The notes beneath the pieces were generated by a model. It saw nothing but the letters and a program-made list of their open reading frames with translations, was not told where the DNA came from and made no database searches. A stretch of DNA of 64,000 nt from NCBI GenBank assembly GCA_021495925.1, contig JAKEKT010000032.1, forward strand, positions 62,001 through 126,000, in the 5' to 3' direction. Within the stretch, counting starts at the first letter, position 1, and each line of letters opens with the position of its first letter. The position numbers and the translations under genes were made by a program. Shown here in pieces: positions 1-12,048 of the stretch. Origin of the DNA: Diplodia intermedia (taxonomy: Eukaryota > Ascomycota > Dothideomycetes > Botryosphaeriales > Botryosphaeriaceae).

Positions 1-344
1 CCATTTTCCGCCTCCGATAAAGCGTCCGCGAAGCGCTCTCGGCCTTTCTGATGCCACATGAGTGAGCGTCCAACGACAACCCGGCTGATGGTAAAGGCTT
101 CGGTATCAATCCTGTTGTGAGAAAGGCTCCTCATCAAAGAGAAGGATATTTTGAAAGCCAGTTGTCCCGCACTTGCGAGGTCCAAAGTCGTTTGGAATGG
201 AGATTGTGCATTGACCTGGACAAGTGCGTTGGACGCACTTTCATCTGGCGGTGGAGTAGGTGGCATTGCGACAACGCTTGGATCCTGTGCGGTGAAATCA
301 GGGGCGTCAGTGGTTGAAAGTGGATCCTGGAAGCGAAGAAGGTG
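1..344 (-). CDS. Partial unrecognised protein gene at left edge
   Basis: On the minus strand one frame stays open from about 344 to the window edge, with ordinary codon use. It begins just after a possible splice acceptor (CTAG at 345-348 on the complement); a possible internal start is the ATG at 266. It encodes about 110 residues with a Pro/Thr-rich stretch followed by a segment containing SAGQLAFKISFSLMRSL and VVVGRSLMWHQKGRERFA. I do not recognise the family. The rest lies outside the window, and the 5' side runs into RIP-affected DNA at about 500, so the gene may be truncated. Confidence 0.35.
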
Positions 345-520
345 CTAGGAATTTCATCTGTCAACCGCGGCCTTTTGGCTGTTTAAGTGTTCAGCCTTGC
401 CATTCTTCGCCTACGTCATCAGCGCCTCTCACTCGTCTTGGCACCAACCAACCCCTACACCTTAGATGTAGGCTTATAAAAGCATTTAGCCTAGAATATG
501 CCTTACTAACAATGTATAAC

Positions 521-3500
521 TAATAATACGCTATAGCTAGAGTCGATATCTCTACTATATAGATACTAAGCCTTACGTTTATAGCCTTAGTTCTCGTTAA
601 TTTATTATAAGAATCTTAAAATTAATTAATAAGTTATTAATATCTTTTAAGAACTAGAAGCCTTATATTTTATAATCTATTATTATATATAGTAGCTACT
701 ACTAGCTTTAAGAATCTTATCTCTTTATTAAACTAATACTCTTATTATAAAAATCTTTCTATTCTTAATATCTTTTAGTAATTTACTTTAAACGGTTATA
801 ATAAGTTCGATCTTAAAGATTTATAAGGTTTCGTCCGCCGTTTTAGTTAGACGATAGACGGTACTAAGAAGCCGTCTAAAGTAACTATACTATCTATAGC
901 CGCGCGATTAACTAGATAAGATTTATAGAATAATTTAAAGAAAAGAAGTAAAGTATCTTATAATATAATTTTAATTTATAAAGCTATATAATATATTTAT
1001 CTTAAATAAAAAATTAATCGTAAAAGTAGCTTATTACTAATATAATTAGCGCTAGAATTATATTTAATAAAATATTAATACTAAAAATCTTCTAGCTTTT
1101 ATATCTTATTAAGTTTACTTTTAAGTAAATACGCTTTATAGTATAACTTAGTATAGTCTATTAAGCTATATACTATAGTCTAGAGTAGTATAATAGCTAA
1201 AGCGAGAAAATAAACCTTTCTAAAAAGAAGATCTTTAAAATATTAAATATAAAGATAAATAATATTATACTACTATAATATAGTTAGTATTTAAAGAATA
1301 CGAGCTATTACTATATTATCTATTAAACTAAACTATTATACGTACTTTAAATAAGCGTTAAGCTAAAAATTATAGCTTTAAAGCGCGGGTAAACTAACGT
1401 ATTAGAGCTTCTAATTAATTTAAAAATTAACTAATTTTAAATAATCTTATAATTTAAACTATAAAGTCGTTCTATTTATTTAATTTAAAGATTAAATTAC
1501 TAAACTAATTTTATCTCTTAAAGTATCTAATTTATTTAATTAATCTAGTTATAAAATATATCTCTAGAACGATAGACGGCCTTATTATATAATAGAGATT
1601 TTATTTTCGACGCTAAAGTACGTTAAACTACTTATTTTTACGGCTAGAACGATTAATATATAAATATTAATTAGTATTATAAGACTAATATATATAGTAT
1701 TAAGTTTTTAAGCCGCTAAGTTATATACTACTAAATCTATTTAAATAAACGCTAGCTATATAAGACTAACTTTTACGTAGACTACGCGAATCTAAAATTA
1801 TTTTAATAAACTTTACTTTTAGTCTTCTTATCTTTTATATCTTTCGTCTATTAATATTATTTTACTATATTATATATCTTCGTTAATCTAAGCGACTAAA
1901 AGTCTAAATTATATTATTATAATAAGATAAAAAAAATACTAGTCGCGTTAAACGTAGTTATAGTTTTTACGCTAATTATAAAGATTAGTATCGTAATTAC
2001 GTTTTACTAGAGAATATATAACTATTCTAATATTACTTAATTTTATAATTAATAACTAAAGAGATTTTTAAGTCTTTATTCTTCTTTAATTACGATAAAA
2101 AACTTCTTTACTATAATAAAAAGTAAGTAAAAGAATAAAGCTTACGCTTCGTAATTTATAATCTTTTTATAATAATTATCGCGTATCTATAATTTATTTA
2201 TTAATATAATATCTCTATCTAGACGTTTACTTTATAGTATAATATATAACGTAATTACTAATTATTTCGTCTCTTTTATTAATATAACTTATGCTAATAT
2301 AAATAAAGATTCTTCTAGACCTTCTTTTACTATACTAACGTAATTAAATAATAAGAACGTTACTAGAAGAACTTATAAGCGCGTTTACTATAAGATTATA
2401 TTATTAAATATTTTTCGCGACTTCTTATTTAAATCTACTACTATTACTACTACTATCGCCGTTACTACTACTACTACTATTATTATTAATCTTATTATTA
2501 AAGAGTCTTTATATTTTTCTTTTATAATATTCTTCTTTATATTAACGATATCTAATAGTTTAGAAGATAAGTTATAGCGTTATAATTTATTCTTATAGCT
2601 AATACTTATCGAGCGTAAGAGAGGCTACGTATTTTTATTTATTTACTAATATAGCTATTTCTACGTTAATTAAAGCGATAAACTCTACTAAATTTATAAG
2701 ATCTATAGATAATCTTCTAATAGCGATAGCTATAAGTCTTATTAATCTTTATTATTATAGATAACTAATAGACTAGTCTCTATATATATATCTTTAAAGT
2801 TTAAGCTTTTATTATTAACGCGATTCGCTATCTTTATAATAAATATTATATTAGACTAGCTAAAGTACTAGAGTAGATATAATAGTAAAACTATATAAAC
2901 TTTATTATCTCTCGCGTAGTAGAGACGTAGCAATAGCGCTTTATTATATTTATAATTTTATATAATATTAGCTTTCTCTTAATAATAAGTAGATATTTAA
3001 AGTAGTTATTTATAATACTTTATTTAGTTATTAGTAATATCTTCTCTAATTTCTTAATAACTATTTATAAGTAAATATTTAACTTATTTATAATATATAA
3101 GAAAAAAATAAAGAAGTCTCTTCGTATAGTAAAGATTTATATTTATATCTTATTTAACGACTAGTAGAGTTACGAATTAATCTTTAATACTCTTAGTATC
3201 TATACTTACTATATTAATTTTATAGACGTTTATTAATTAATTTCTCTTATACTATAATAGTTTACTAGGCCTTATAATATCTTTAATATTATTAGTCTTC
3301 TTAAGTAGATCTTTAAGAAATATAATATTATAAGAGAATAACTTAGCTTCTTTATCTATAATAGCGCGGCTACTAATAACGCTATAATCGCGCTACTTTA
3401 AGCTAGCTAGAGTTTTATTACGCGTAAGCGATAAATTTACTATATTAGATATATTCTTAATTTTATAGTAAAAGTACTACTTCTTCTCTTTAACTTTATA

Positions 3501-5205
3501 AGTAAGATTAGCGCTATTATTAAGACTATAAACGGCGTCTTTAATAAATAGCGCTAGTAACGATTTATTACTAAACGTCTATAAATACTTATTATATAAA
3601 TTAACGGCTTATCTTAGCGATAAGCGATATTTAAAGTAAAATAATAGCTTATACTAGAATAGCTTTATAATAATAAGATCTATATTTATAGTTTTATTAA
3701 GAATCTTAAAATTTAATAAAACGTAACTTTATTTATATTTAAGTAAGCGCTACTATTAAAGAATATAATAACTCTTATAGTAATTAAATATTTAAAGCTC
3801 GCGAAATACGCTCTTATAGATAAGAATTAATAGCTATTTAAGCTATATATTAAGGTTTTTAATTTTCTACTCTAGATAACTAAGCGTATAGAAGGTCTTA
3901 GACGTTAGAATAACTTATATAGTTATCTCTAAAAGATTCTTACTACTATAAACTATATTTTAGAGTATTTAGAGCGTTATAAACTACGTCTAAATATTAT
4001 TAATCGTTTAGTAGATAATCGTCTACGCGTTAGTATTAAGCTTACTTATTATAAGATAAATATCTATTATAGCTATATAAATTTAATACTAGTCTACGCT
4101 CTTATAGTAGTTCTATATTTATTATTTAAGTAGCCGTTTCTTAAAGAGAAGTAGATAGATATATTAAAGTAAATTACGCGAATAAGAGATTTTTTTTTTT
4201 TTTTTTTTTATTTAGTTTAACGTCTCTCTAGAGTCTAAAACTATTAGAGATAAGGTCTCTTAAGAGGGCCCGCTTCTATCTATATATTTAAATATATATA
4301 TATTAAAGAAAGATTCTAGAAGAGTACTAGAAGTAAATAAGAGATTCTTAATACTATAGCTAGTAGCTAATATTACTAATAATTTTAGACGAAGAATAAC
4401 TACTTAAATATATAGATTAAGTTTTATAACGCTTATTCGCTTATTCTACTACTAATAGTATAATTAAAGTTACTAGATAAATCTAATATCTTATTCTTTA
4501 AGCGCTATCTTTATCGTTATAAATAGACTAGAGCGAATATTAATAAGTATAAGCGCTATTACGTATTACTATTAATTACTTAGCTACTTAAAGAAGAACT
4601 TATATAGTAGTAAATAAATAATAAAAGCGAGTATTCTATACTTTTACGCCTCGTACTAGATCTTTATATAACTCTAGATATATTAGATAACTATAAGAGG
4701 CTATTTAGCCGTACTAATAAAGTATTTACTATTAATAAAATAAGTCTTTAGCTTAATATCTTAAAGGCTAAGCTCTATATAAAGATCTAGATAAAGTATA
4801 AAATTATTTAGCTTAAATAGACGGCGGCGGCGGCGATAATAGTAGTAGTAGAAGCGCGGTAGTAGAAGCGACGACGGTAGATTTAATACTATAGCGGCGG
4901 TAGTAGTAGTAGAAGGTTTAATACTATAAATATAATTAAAGAAGAATATTAATTTAGTCTTTTATAAAGTATCTACGCGAGTTATATAATTTAGACGTTT
5001 CTTAATAGATATAGATAAAGAATATATAGAGAAGTATAAGAATATATAACTTAAGTTTAATACTATACTAAGTATTATAACATCTATAACGGCGGCGAGG
5101 CTCTAAAACTTAATACTATACTAAGAATTATAACTTAATTATCTAGATAAATTATAAGTAGTTTAATCTAAGCGGACCCTTAGCCTTAGTAAGTCAATCT
5201 AGCAC
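521..5205. repeat. RIP-destroyed repeat block, AT-rich, CA/TG-free
   Basis: About 4.7 kb in which CA and TG are almost absent on both strands while TA is abundant and CG persists. By eye I found only a handful of exceptions, for example near 2290, 2930 and 5080. This is the product of CpA-to-TpA mutation by RIP, which acts on duplicated DNA in Pezizomycotina. No open frame of useful length remains. Internal low-complexity stretches (CTA/CGC triplets at about 2430-2490, CGG/TAG triplets at about 4815-4920) and an 18-T run near 4190 survive. The length would suit a retroelement, but I see no protein remnant, terminal repeat or target duplication that proves a class. Confidence 0.9.
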
Positions 5206-5344
5206 TATAATATAGGCAATCTAGTACTTTGAAAGGCTTGAATTGACAAGCCGGTTTGACTAGGAGCCCTGCAACGCATGCACTACGAACTTAAGCACCG
5301 CAACTGACTGGGATCTGGACTCGGCGATCGACTCCGCATCCGAC

Positions 5345-6426
5345 ATGTCCAGCTACACGACTTCGCTGCTGAGGGAGGTGACGGACTACAAATACGAGAA
5401 CGGGCGCAGATACCATGCGTACCGCGAGGGAGCTTATGTGCTGCCGAACGATGAGTAAGACCAGGACCGGCAGGACTTACTCCACCACATCCGAGGCCTG
5501 CTTCTGGACGGAAAGCTCTTCAAGGCGCCCATCGAAAAAGCGAGGGCGGATGGCAGTGGTCCACGAAGGGTGCTCGATGTTGGCACAGGGACAGGTGAGT
5601 TTTCCACTGCATATACCCAATACGCACGCTGACACGCTTCCCTCAGGCATCTGGGCCATCGACTTTGCAGACCAGTTCCCAAACTGCCAAGTAATTGGCA
5701 CAGACCTCTCCCCGATTCAACCTTCGTGGGTTCCGCCGAACCTGCACTTCCAGGTTGAAGACTGCGAGTCGGAATGGACATGGAACCCAAGTGTAAGAGC
5801 ATAGTCTACTCCCTCAACAACAAGCTCATTTGCGTGAACAGGACCCGTTCGACTACATCCACGTCCGAGACCTTGGGGGTGCGATTCAAGACTGGAATAA
5901 GCTGCTTGACCAACGCATGCAGAACCTGAGGCGCGGCGGCTACCTGGAGCTCCAGGAATTCGGCGTCGAGCTCAAAAGCGACGACGGAAGCCTGGAAAAA
6001 CACGCGCCCAACGCGACCCAGCTGCTCGCTCTCCTCCAGGACGCTTCCCGCAAATTCGGCAAGAACATGGACAACGCAAAGGGCCATTCGCAGCGTCTTC
6101 GTGAGGCCGGTTTCGAGCAGGTTGAAGCGGAATCTTACCGGGTGAGTAAAGTCGTGTCCAAGCTAGGCCTTTGTTGATCATCCCTGACCCAGGTTCCCGT
6201 TGGCGCATGGCCTCTGGACGCAAAACTAAAGAAGATTGGGAAATACAACTTCGCAGCCACCATGGCGGGGATCGATTCTTACTCGTTGGCTCTCTTGACG
6301 CGGGTGCTCGGGTGGGACAGCGAGAGAACGCAAGTGTTCCTGAGCCCGGTCAAGAAGGAGCTCCAGGACCCCAAAGTCCACGTCTACGGCGATTGGTATG
6401 TGGTCTGGGGGAGGAAGCCCAGTTGA
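5345..6426 (+). pseudogene. LaeA-like SAM methyltransferase with in-frame stop
   Basis: Class I SAM-dependent methyltransferase of the large fungal LaeA-like (Methyltransf_23) family. Segments: 5345-5594, 5647-5792, 5842-6141, 6193-6426, with introns 5595-5646, 5793-5841 and 6142-6192. The N-terminus has the family block YENGRRYHAYREGAYVLPNDE; motif I is VLDVGTGTGIWAIDFAD; then IGTDLSPIQP and FDYIHVRDLGGAI; the C-terminus ends VYGDWYVVWGRKPS. A TAA at 5456-5458 falls inside the first conserved block, between NDE and the DQDRQDL that should follow directly. The frame is otherwise intact. An intron here is unlikely because the reading continues in register with the family. CAA-to-TAA by RIP spreading from the adjacent repeat would explain it. 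Start chosen at the only in-frame ATG upstream. The substrate cannot be told from sequence. Confidence 0.8.
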
Positions 6427-7692
6427 TCCAAGGATAGCATGAGAGGTACACGTATTCAATGTTTGTAACTGGCTGGCATGGATACGGGGCTATAGTCATC
6501 TGCGATGGGCTGCCTGTTTTGCACGTAGAGAGGATAGAGCGGAGTGAGAAATGGCGCGGCAATACTTGCACAATTTGCCATCCTTATCGGGCTGCAGAGG
6601 GTATGGCCCATGGTGTAAGTGCGTCGATCGGCAACAAACACTCGATACGCCGGTACTGATGTCATGGTCAGATGAGGGCCTGTATTTGCAAAAAGGTATG
6701 ATGCTCATGGTCGAACAAGCGATACTTGAGGGCTCCTCACCCCGGTCCATCGGCCCCCCATCTACGTGAGCCTGGCCGACGCTACGCCCGCCAGCCCCAC
6801 AACGTGAGTGAGGAAACAAGTTTCGAACCTGCACCCAAAATCCTATCGTCGTGGTAACGATCCACGAGTGTTGGTCCCTTGCCTTTGTCAGATGGAAAAT
6901 CCCCCACATTGCACGGGCGGCAGGCGGGATGGCGCCACCGCGATGGCTCCGCTCGGCACGGCTTCCCCGCCAAAGCTCGACCGCGCAAGCTCTCAGCTGA
7001 CGGCTCTCTGAGAATGGTGGTGTTCTCGACTGCGCTCCACGCGACACACCCTGCCAGCCCCTTTACCGGCGGCGCGGGACGGCTGACATGCATGGGCGAG
7101 GCGAGCTGCAGGAAACGGCCAATAAGCCTCCCAGTGACCGGCCGGTTTCTCGCATCGCGCTCACGCAGGTGCAGTCACAGCCGTCTGTCGAGGGCCGAGC
7201 CGTCTCGCGCAGGCGGGCTGGGCTGCCAACCGGGCACCGAGGCAGCCGTGTCTTCTGACCAACCTGAGACACGGGACGGGCGAGGGTTGCATGCCGAACA
7301 GGGCTAGCGGGGGCAGCAAGGGGGAGCAGCTGACTGGCTGCCGCACACCCTCGAGTCTGATCACTGAGCCTTGTTTCCGTGTGCCGTGCCCGCGGCCCCC
7401 ATCGGTAGTACGCTTGCTTTCGTTATTATCTCTTCGCCCCGTCGGTCCCTCAGCCAGCCACGCCGACTGCCTGTATCTCCCGCTCGAGTCGAAGCTTCGA
7501 CTCTTTCTCCTCGTCAGAACCACCATGTCGCCAGCGCCTACACGCCAAGCCTCGCACGTCTGGAGCCTGTAGCGCCGTCTACCCTTGCTGCATCATCAAC
7601 GGCGTCATCTCCGTGCTTGCTTTTTCCCCCCAGCTGATCGGCGCGAGGGTGAGATACCTACGACAAAACAAAGAAGCGGATGAAACCCCAGG
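6427..7692. other. Intergenic, no supported gene
   Basis: GC-rich sequence with several open frames on both strands, none with family resemblance or a plausible splice pattern. The part from about 7290 on is C/T-rich and is probably the leader of the gene starting at 7693. Confidence 0.5.
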
Positions 7693-7791
7693 ATGCCCGT
7701 GCAAACGGTGAGTGAGAGATCTCGACAGGGTTATGCCGCATGTTGCTTCCATCCACCATCACTCCCGGCGGGCAGTGTTGTTACTCTACAA

Positions 7792-7830
<39 letters not shown>

Positions 7831-8439
7831 CTATCCCCTCCCACAACTAACGCCCGCGCGCCAACCCCCCAGCGAAGCCAACGTGCCGCCTCCGCCTCCG
7901 CCGCCGCCGCCCGCCGCACCCGCCGCATCCACCACAACGCCCACCACAACACCTCTCCCCCCCAAACACCCACACCACCACCACCGGGGCCGCCCACACG
8001 CCTCCACACCCTCCTCACATCCCTCGCCACCGCAACAACCCACACAACCACCCTCACACGCACCCTCACCGCCACGACCTCACGCCTCGCCCACGCCGTC
8101 TCCACCCTCGCCGTCGCGAAACAGCACCTGCGCGCCGCGACGGCGCAGGCGCGCGAGTCGAAGCGGCTCATCTGCCGCTACCTGGCGCTGTCGATGGAGA
8201 TGCCGCCGTGCAAGTCGCTCGAGCTGCCGCTGGAGGTGTACGCGGACGAGAGCGTGGGCGTGTTGGCGGCCGCGATCCGCGAGCAGGAGGGGGGCGTGGC
8301 GCGGTTGAGGGGGGCGGTGGGCGTGGTGAGGGCGAGGGTGGGGGAGGGGAGGAGGGAGGTGGCGGCGTTGAGGAGGAAGGTGGCGGGGGAGAGGAGGAGG
8401 GTGAGGGTGAGGGAGGAGAGGGAGAGGGAGGGGGTGTGA
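7693..8439 (+). CDS. Small coiled-coil protein, function unknown
   Basis: Two exons, 7693-7707 and 7873-8439, joined across an intron 7708-7872 with a GTGAGT donor and a CCCCCAG acceptor. The intron carries a (CT)n tract at 7794-7826. The predicted protein is about 193 residues: an Arg/His/Pro/Thr-rich first half, then a helical region with regular Ala, Leu and Arg spacing. Its best conserved-looking part is ESKRLICRYLALSMEMPPC. The last 60 residues are Arg/Glu-rich and likely a coiled coil. I do not recognise the family. The coding sequence changes from C-ending codons to G-ending codons halfway. It could be read without the intron, but the repeat tract then becomes a Ser-Leu run, which is less plausible. 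Confidence 0.45.
7794..7826. repeat. (CT)n microsatellite in intron
   Basis: About sixteen CT units inside the predicted intron of the 7693 gene, forming its polypyrimidine stretch. Confidence 0.9.
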
Positions 8440-9489
8440 TGCTGGGACGCATGGCTTTTGGTTTTTTGGGGTTGGGTTGGCTGGCTGGGTTGGATGGTTA
8501 TGGTTATCCACCACCAGGCTGCAGAGCGGTGGCCAATCAGATCCTCCGCACGCCGCAGCCACCCGGCGATTGTGCGAGGAGGAGGAGTCGAGTATCTCCT
8601 TCACCGTGGAATCTTTTGTCTCTGGGTGCAGTCGGGTCGGGCGCAAGGAAATGTACATTGTCGGAGGGCGGTGCTGAGGGCGCTGCTCTGATGCCACAGG
8701 TGGAGATCAACAACAAAGAGAGTTTCGAGGGTTTGATGGGCGGGACGGGTACACAAGGCACTCGGAGGATATTTGCACGACCATGGCTTGTTCGTACCGG
8801 TTCCACACGTCTGTAAGGGGAAGAGAAGGCGGCGCGTCGCACAGATGGTGCAGCAGAGCGGCAGTTGGTGTGATGATCTGAGACCGTAGACATCCTTACA
8901 TTTCCCTTCTCTGTAACAAGGTCGATATGCTTCGAAGAGGCTGTAGATGGCGACGGAAGCCCTCGGGAAAATAATGGATCGATGCCCTGATCGTGTCTTG
9001 CCATCATGCCACGCTCTTGTGGATACGTGTCTCATCCATGAGTCACCCATCAACGGAGATCAACGAGAGAAAGGCGAGATTGTTCAGCCGGCGATGGCAC
9101 AATGGCAAAGACGAGTCGCTGCTCGGGTGCTAATCCTTGGTTGGATCAAACCGGCACAAGAGCGTTCTCCGGGATCGGAGCGCACGGCCATGCAGCGTGT
9201 AGGGCGGGAAGCCGCTCGGCAGGCGGGCCCATTGGCCACATCTGTCCAGACAAGTGGGGCGCGGATATATGTCGTGCTGCGCGCTTGCCCGTCTGCAGTA
9301 ACCGTTGGGGGCAGAAAATTTCACCCTCTAACCTGATCCGACCATGGAGCCGGTCTCGTCACTATAGTCGAAAACATGTCAAAGAAAACCATCGCAACCG
9401 CAGACTGCTGCGCTGCTCTCTCTCCAACTCCCCCTCCCCCTCCCTGATTCCAACCAGGTTAAAAGTTGTCGGCAACAAGAACCAAAACC
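8440..9489. other. Intergenic, permease promoter
   Basis: No supported gene. It contains the 3' flank of the 7693 gene and the upstream region of the permease. A pyrimidine-rich leader (about 9410-9460) precedes the permease start. Confidence 0.5.
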
Positions 9490-11401
9490 ATGGGCCAGAT
9501 CGACTCACCCCCGAGCAATGGAGGCGGTTCCGTCAAGGACGTCGAGAAGTCGCCTTACCCGGACGAGGAGTACCAGGCCAAGGAGGCCTCGATCCAGGAG
9601 CCGCAGCTCAACGTCGGCGGGCACGGCGGCACGCAGCGGCGGCTGCGCAACTACCAAGTGACCATGATCGGCCTCTCCAGCGGCATCGGCACCGGTCTCT
9701 TCATCGGAACCGGCTCAGCCTACGCCAAAGCCGGCCCGGCCGGCCTGCTGCTGGCCTACCTGGTCATCGGCTCGGTGCTGTGGTGCGTGATGCAGAGCAT
9801 CGGTGAAATGGCCACGCTGGTAGGCTCCGCGTGCAGCTTTCCCCACGGGGAAGACGAACAGAACCCGAACTGATCCCTCCCTCAGATCCCAACCGCCGGC
9901 TCCTTCCCGCACTGGGCGACCCGCTTCGTCGATCCCGCCGTCGGCTTCTCCCTGGCCATCTCGTACGGCTACTGCTACACCATCGCCATCGCGTCCGAGT
10001 GCTCCGCCGCCGCCGTGCTCGTCTCGTACTGGACCGACATCACGCCCGCCGTCGTCATCACCGTCGCCCTCTTCCTCATCCTGCTCACCAACCTGCTCAG
10101 CGTGCGCGTCTACGGCGAGAGCGAAGTCATCGGCGGCGCCATCAAAGTCCTCTGCTTCATCGGCCTCGTGCTCGTCTCCATCGTCATCACCGCGGGCGGC
10201 GCGCCCACGGGCGACGCCATCGGCTTCCGGTACTGGCGCAATCCGGGGCCGTGGGTCGACTACGACGGCATCACGGGCTCGACGGGACACTTCCTGGGCT
10301 TCCTGTCCGCCTTCGTCAACGCGAGCTTCTCCTTCATCGGCGTCGAGACGGTCGTCATCGGCGCCGCCGAGGCCGTCGACCCGCACCGCGCCATCCCCAA
10401 GGCCACGAGCCGCGTCACGTACCGCATCGGCTTCTTCTACATCCTCGGCGCCTTCCTGATCGGGCTGACGGTCGACCCGCGCGCGGCGGACCTGGTTTCG
10501 GGCAGCGGCAACGCCAACAGCGCGCCCTGGGTCATCGCCATCAAGAACGCCGGCATAGATGTGCTGCCGTCCATCGTCAACGCGTGCATCCTCGTGTCGG
10601 CGTGGTCCGCCGGCAACGCGTACTGCTGGGTCGGCTCGCGCATGATCGTCGCCTTGACGACGGACCGCCAGCTGCCCCAGTGCTTCGGCGTGACCACCCG
10701 CAACGGCGTGCCGTGGGTCGCCGTCGTCGTGTCGTGGCTGTTCGGCCCGCTTGCGTATCTGAGTAAGTCGTCGTCATCATCATCATCATCATCCCCCACC
10801 ACGCCTTTGAAATGCGATACTGACGGATTTTCTTTCGGGCGCAGGTCTCGGGTCCGGCGGCGCGGCGCAGGCCTTCACGTGGCTGCTCAACCTCAGCACC
10901 GTGGCGGGGCTGATCGCGTGGGCGACGCTGTGCTTCTGCTACATCCGCTTCCACCGCGCCATGAAGGTGCAGGGCGTGCCGCGCGAGAGCCTGCCGTGGC
11001 GCGCCCCCTGGCAGCCGTACGCCGCGTGGTACGGCTTCGTCGGCTCCGTCATCATCACCCTCGTCGCCGGCTTCCCCGTCTTCCTCAAGGGCAACTGGTC
11101 CGCCGCCGATTTCGTCGCGTCGTACGTCGGCATCCCGATCTTTATCGTGCCGATCGTCGTGTGGAAGGTTTGGCATCGGACGAAGGTATGTCTTCTCTCT
11201 CTCTCTCCTCTTTCTTTGCGTTGTTGTGGTGGGGGAAGTTGGGTGGGGACTGTTGTGCGCGATGCTGACGGTTGTTTTCTGCAGTTTGTGAGGGCGAAGG
11301 ATATCGATCTTTGGTCTGGCCGTCTCCCGCCGCGGGAGAGGGGAGATGAGAAGGAGAAACCGACGACGGTTTGGGGCCGGTTTGTTGATTGGCTCGTGTG
11401 A
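9490..11401 (+). CDS. Amino-acid permease (yeast-type AAT family)
   Basis: Plasma-membrane amino acid/H+ symporter of the fungal amino-acid permease family (APC superfamily), 554 residues. Exons 9490-9819, 9886-10762, 10845-11185, 11285-11401. A hydrophilic 55-residue cytosolic N-terminus is followed by the hallmark TM1 motif GLSSGIGTGLFIGTG, then SIGEMATL and the sequence SFIGVETVVIGAAEA of the central transmembrane core, and about twelve hydrophobic segments. The C-terminal tail ends WGRFVDWLV. The start is the ATG at 9490 in an AAAACCATGG context. Introns have clean GTAGGC, GTAAGT and GTATGT donors. The (TCA)n run just after the second donor is intronic. Substrate range is not predictable; basic or broad-range permeases are typical relatives. 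Confidence 0.93.
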
Positions 11402-12048
11402 GGAGTGGTTTGTTGGTTGATTAGCGCTTCTTCAACGTCCGTTGTTCAGAACATTTTGCATTCTTCTCACATATCCCATTTAATCGATGAAATGTCTTCA
11501 CCGTGCATCTCCCGTGCAGAGTTCTGTTGGCAGGAAACGAGAAAATGCACAATACGACACTGACGCAGTTTGGGTGTCCTACTGGTCACGAAGCCTGGCT
11601 GTCGTTGCGGTCGATTTTTCTGTCAGCAGGTTCACATGCTTCACCTCGAACTTGATGGAAGGCATGCCAACAATGGCTGCCTAAACACAAAAAAAGGGCA
11701 GACCTTCCAGCTAGTACGTATCAAGTCAACTTTTCCCTTGCGCAAGCAGTTGAGGCGGATGTCCGGATGTACATTCGAGTCCGTGCTCCTTTTGTGCATG
11801 GGTGATTGAAGCATATAGTTGCATGGACGTGTGGATTTAACGCTTTTCGTACATAGGCTGGCGATGGCGAGCACAAATGGTCATGACTCATACCGTAGTC
11901 AATCATGCCACCATGGCCAGCTAATGGCCCGACCCATGCCGGTCCGGCAAGCATCCGACATCAAGAGAAAAAGTCGCTCAAAACGCAAGAAAAAAAAGAT
12001 CGGGAACCAGCCATTCCCGCCTCCGACGTGAAACTTTTTCGTATCTCT
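11402..12048. other. Intergenic, convergent gene ends
   Basis: Space between the convergent 3' ends of the permease and the PTH11-like gene. No coding signal seen. Confidence 0.5.

Noticed and set aside
5197..5232. Short direct repeat CAATCTAGYACT at the RIP border as a target-site duplication
   Set aside because: Both copies lie on the same side of the block, so they do not flank it.
6800..6880. tRNA-like pieces on minus: a 5-bp stem with a 7-nt loop reading CGT, and a GGTTCGAAA T-loop-like segment
   Set aside because: No matching acceptor stem or D arm, and the variable region would be 17 nt, too long for a Thr tRNA.
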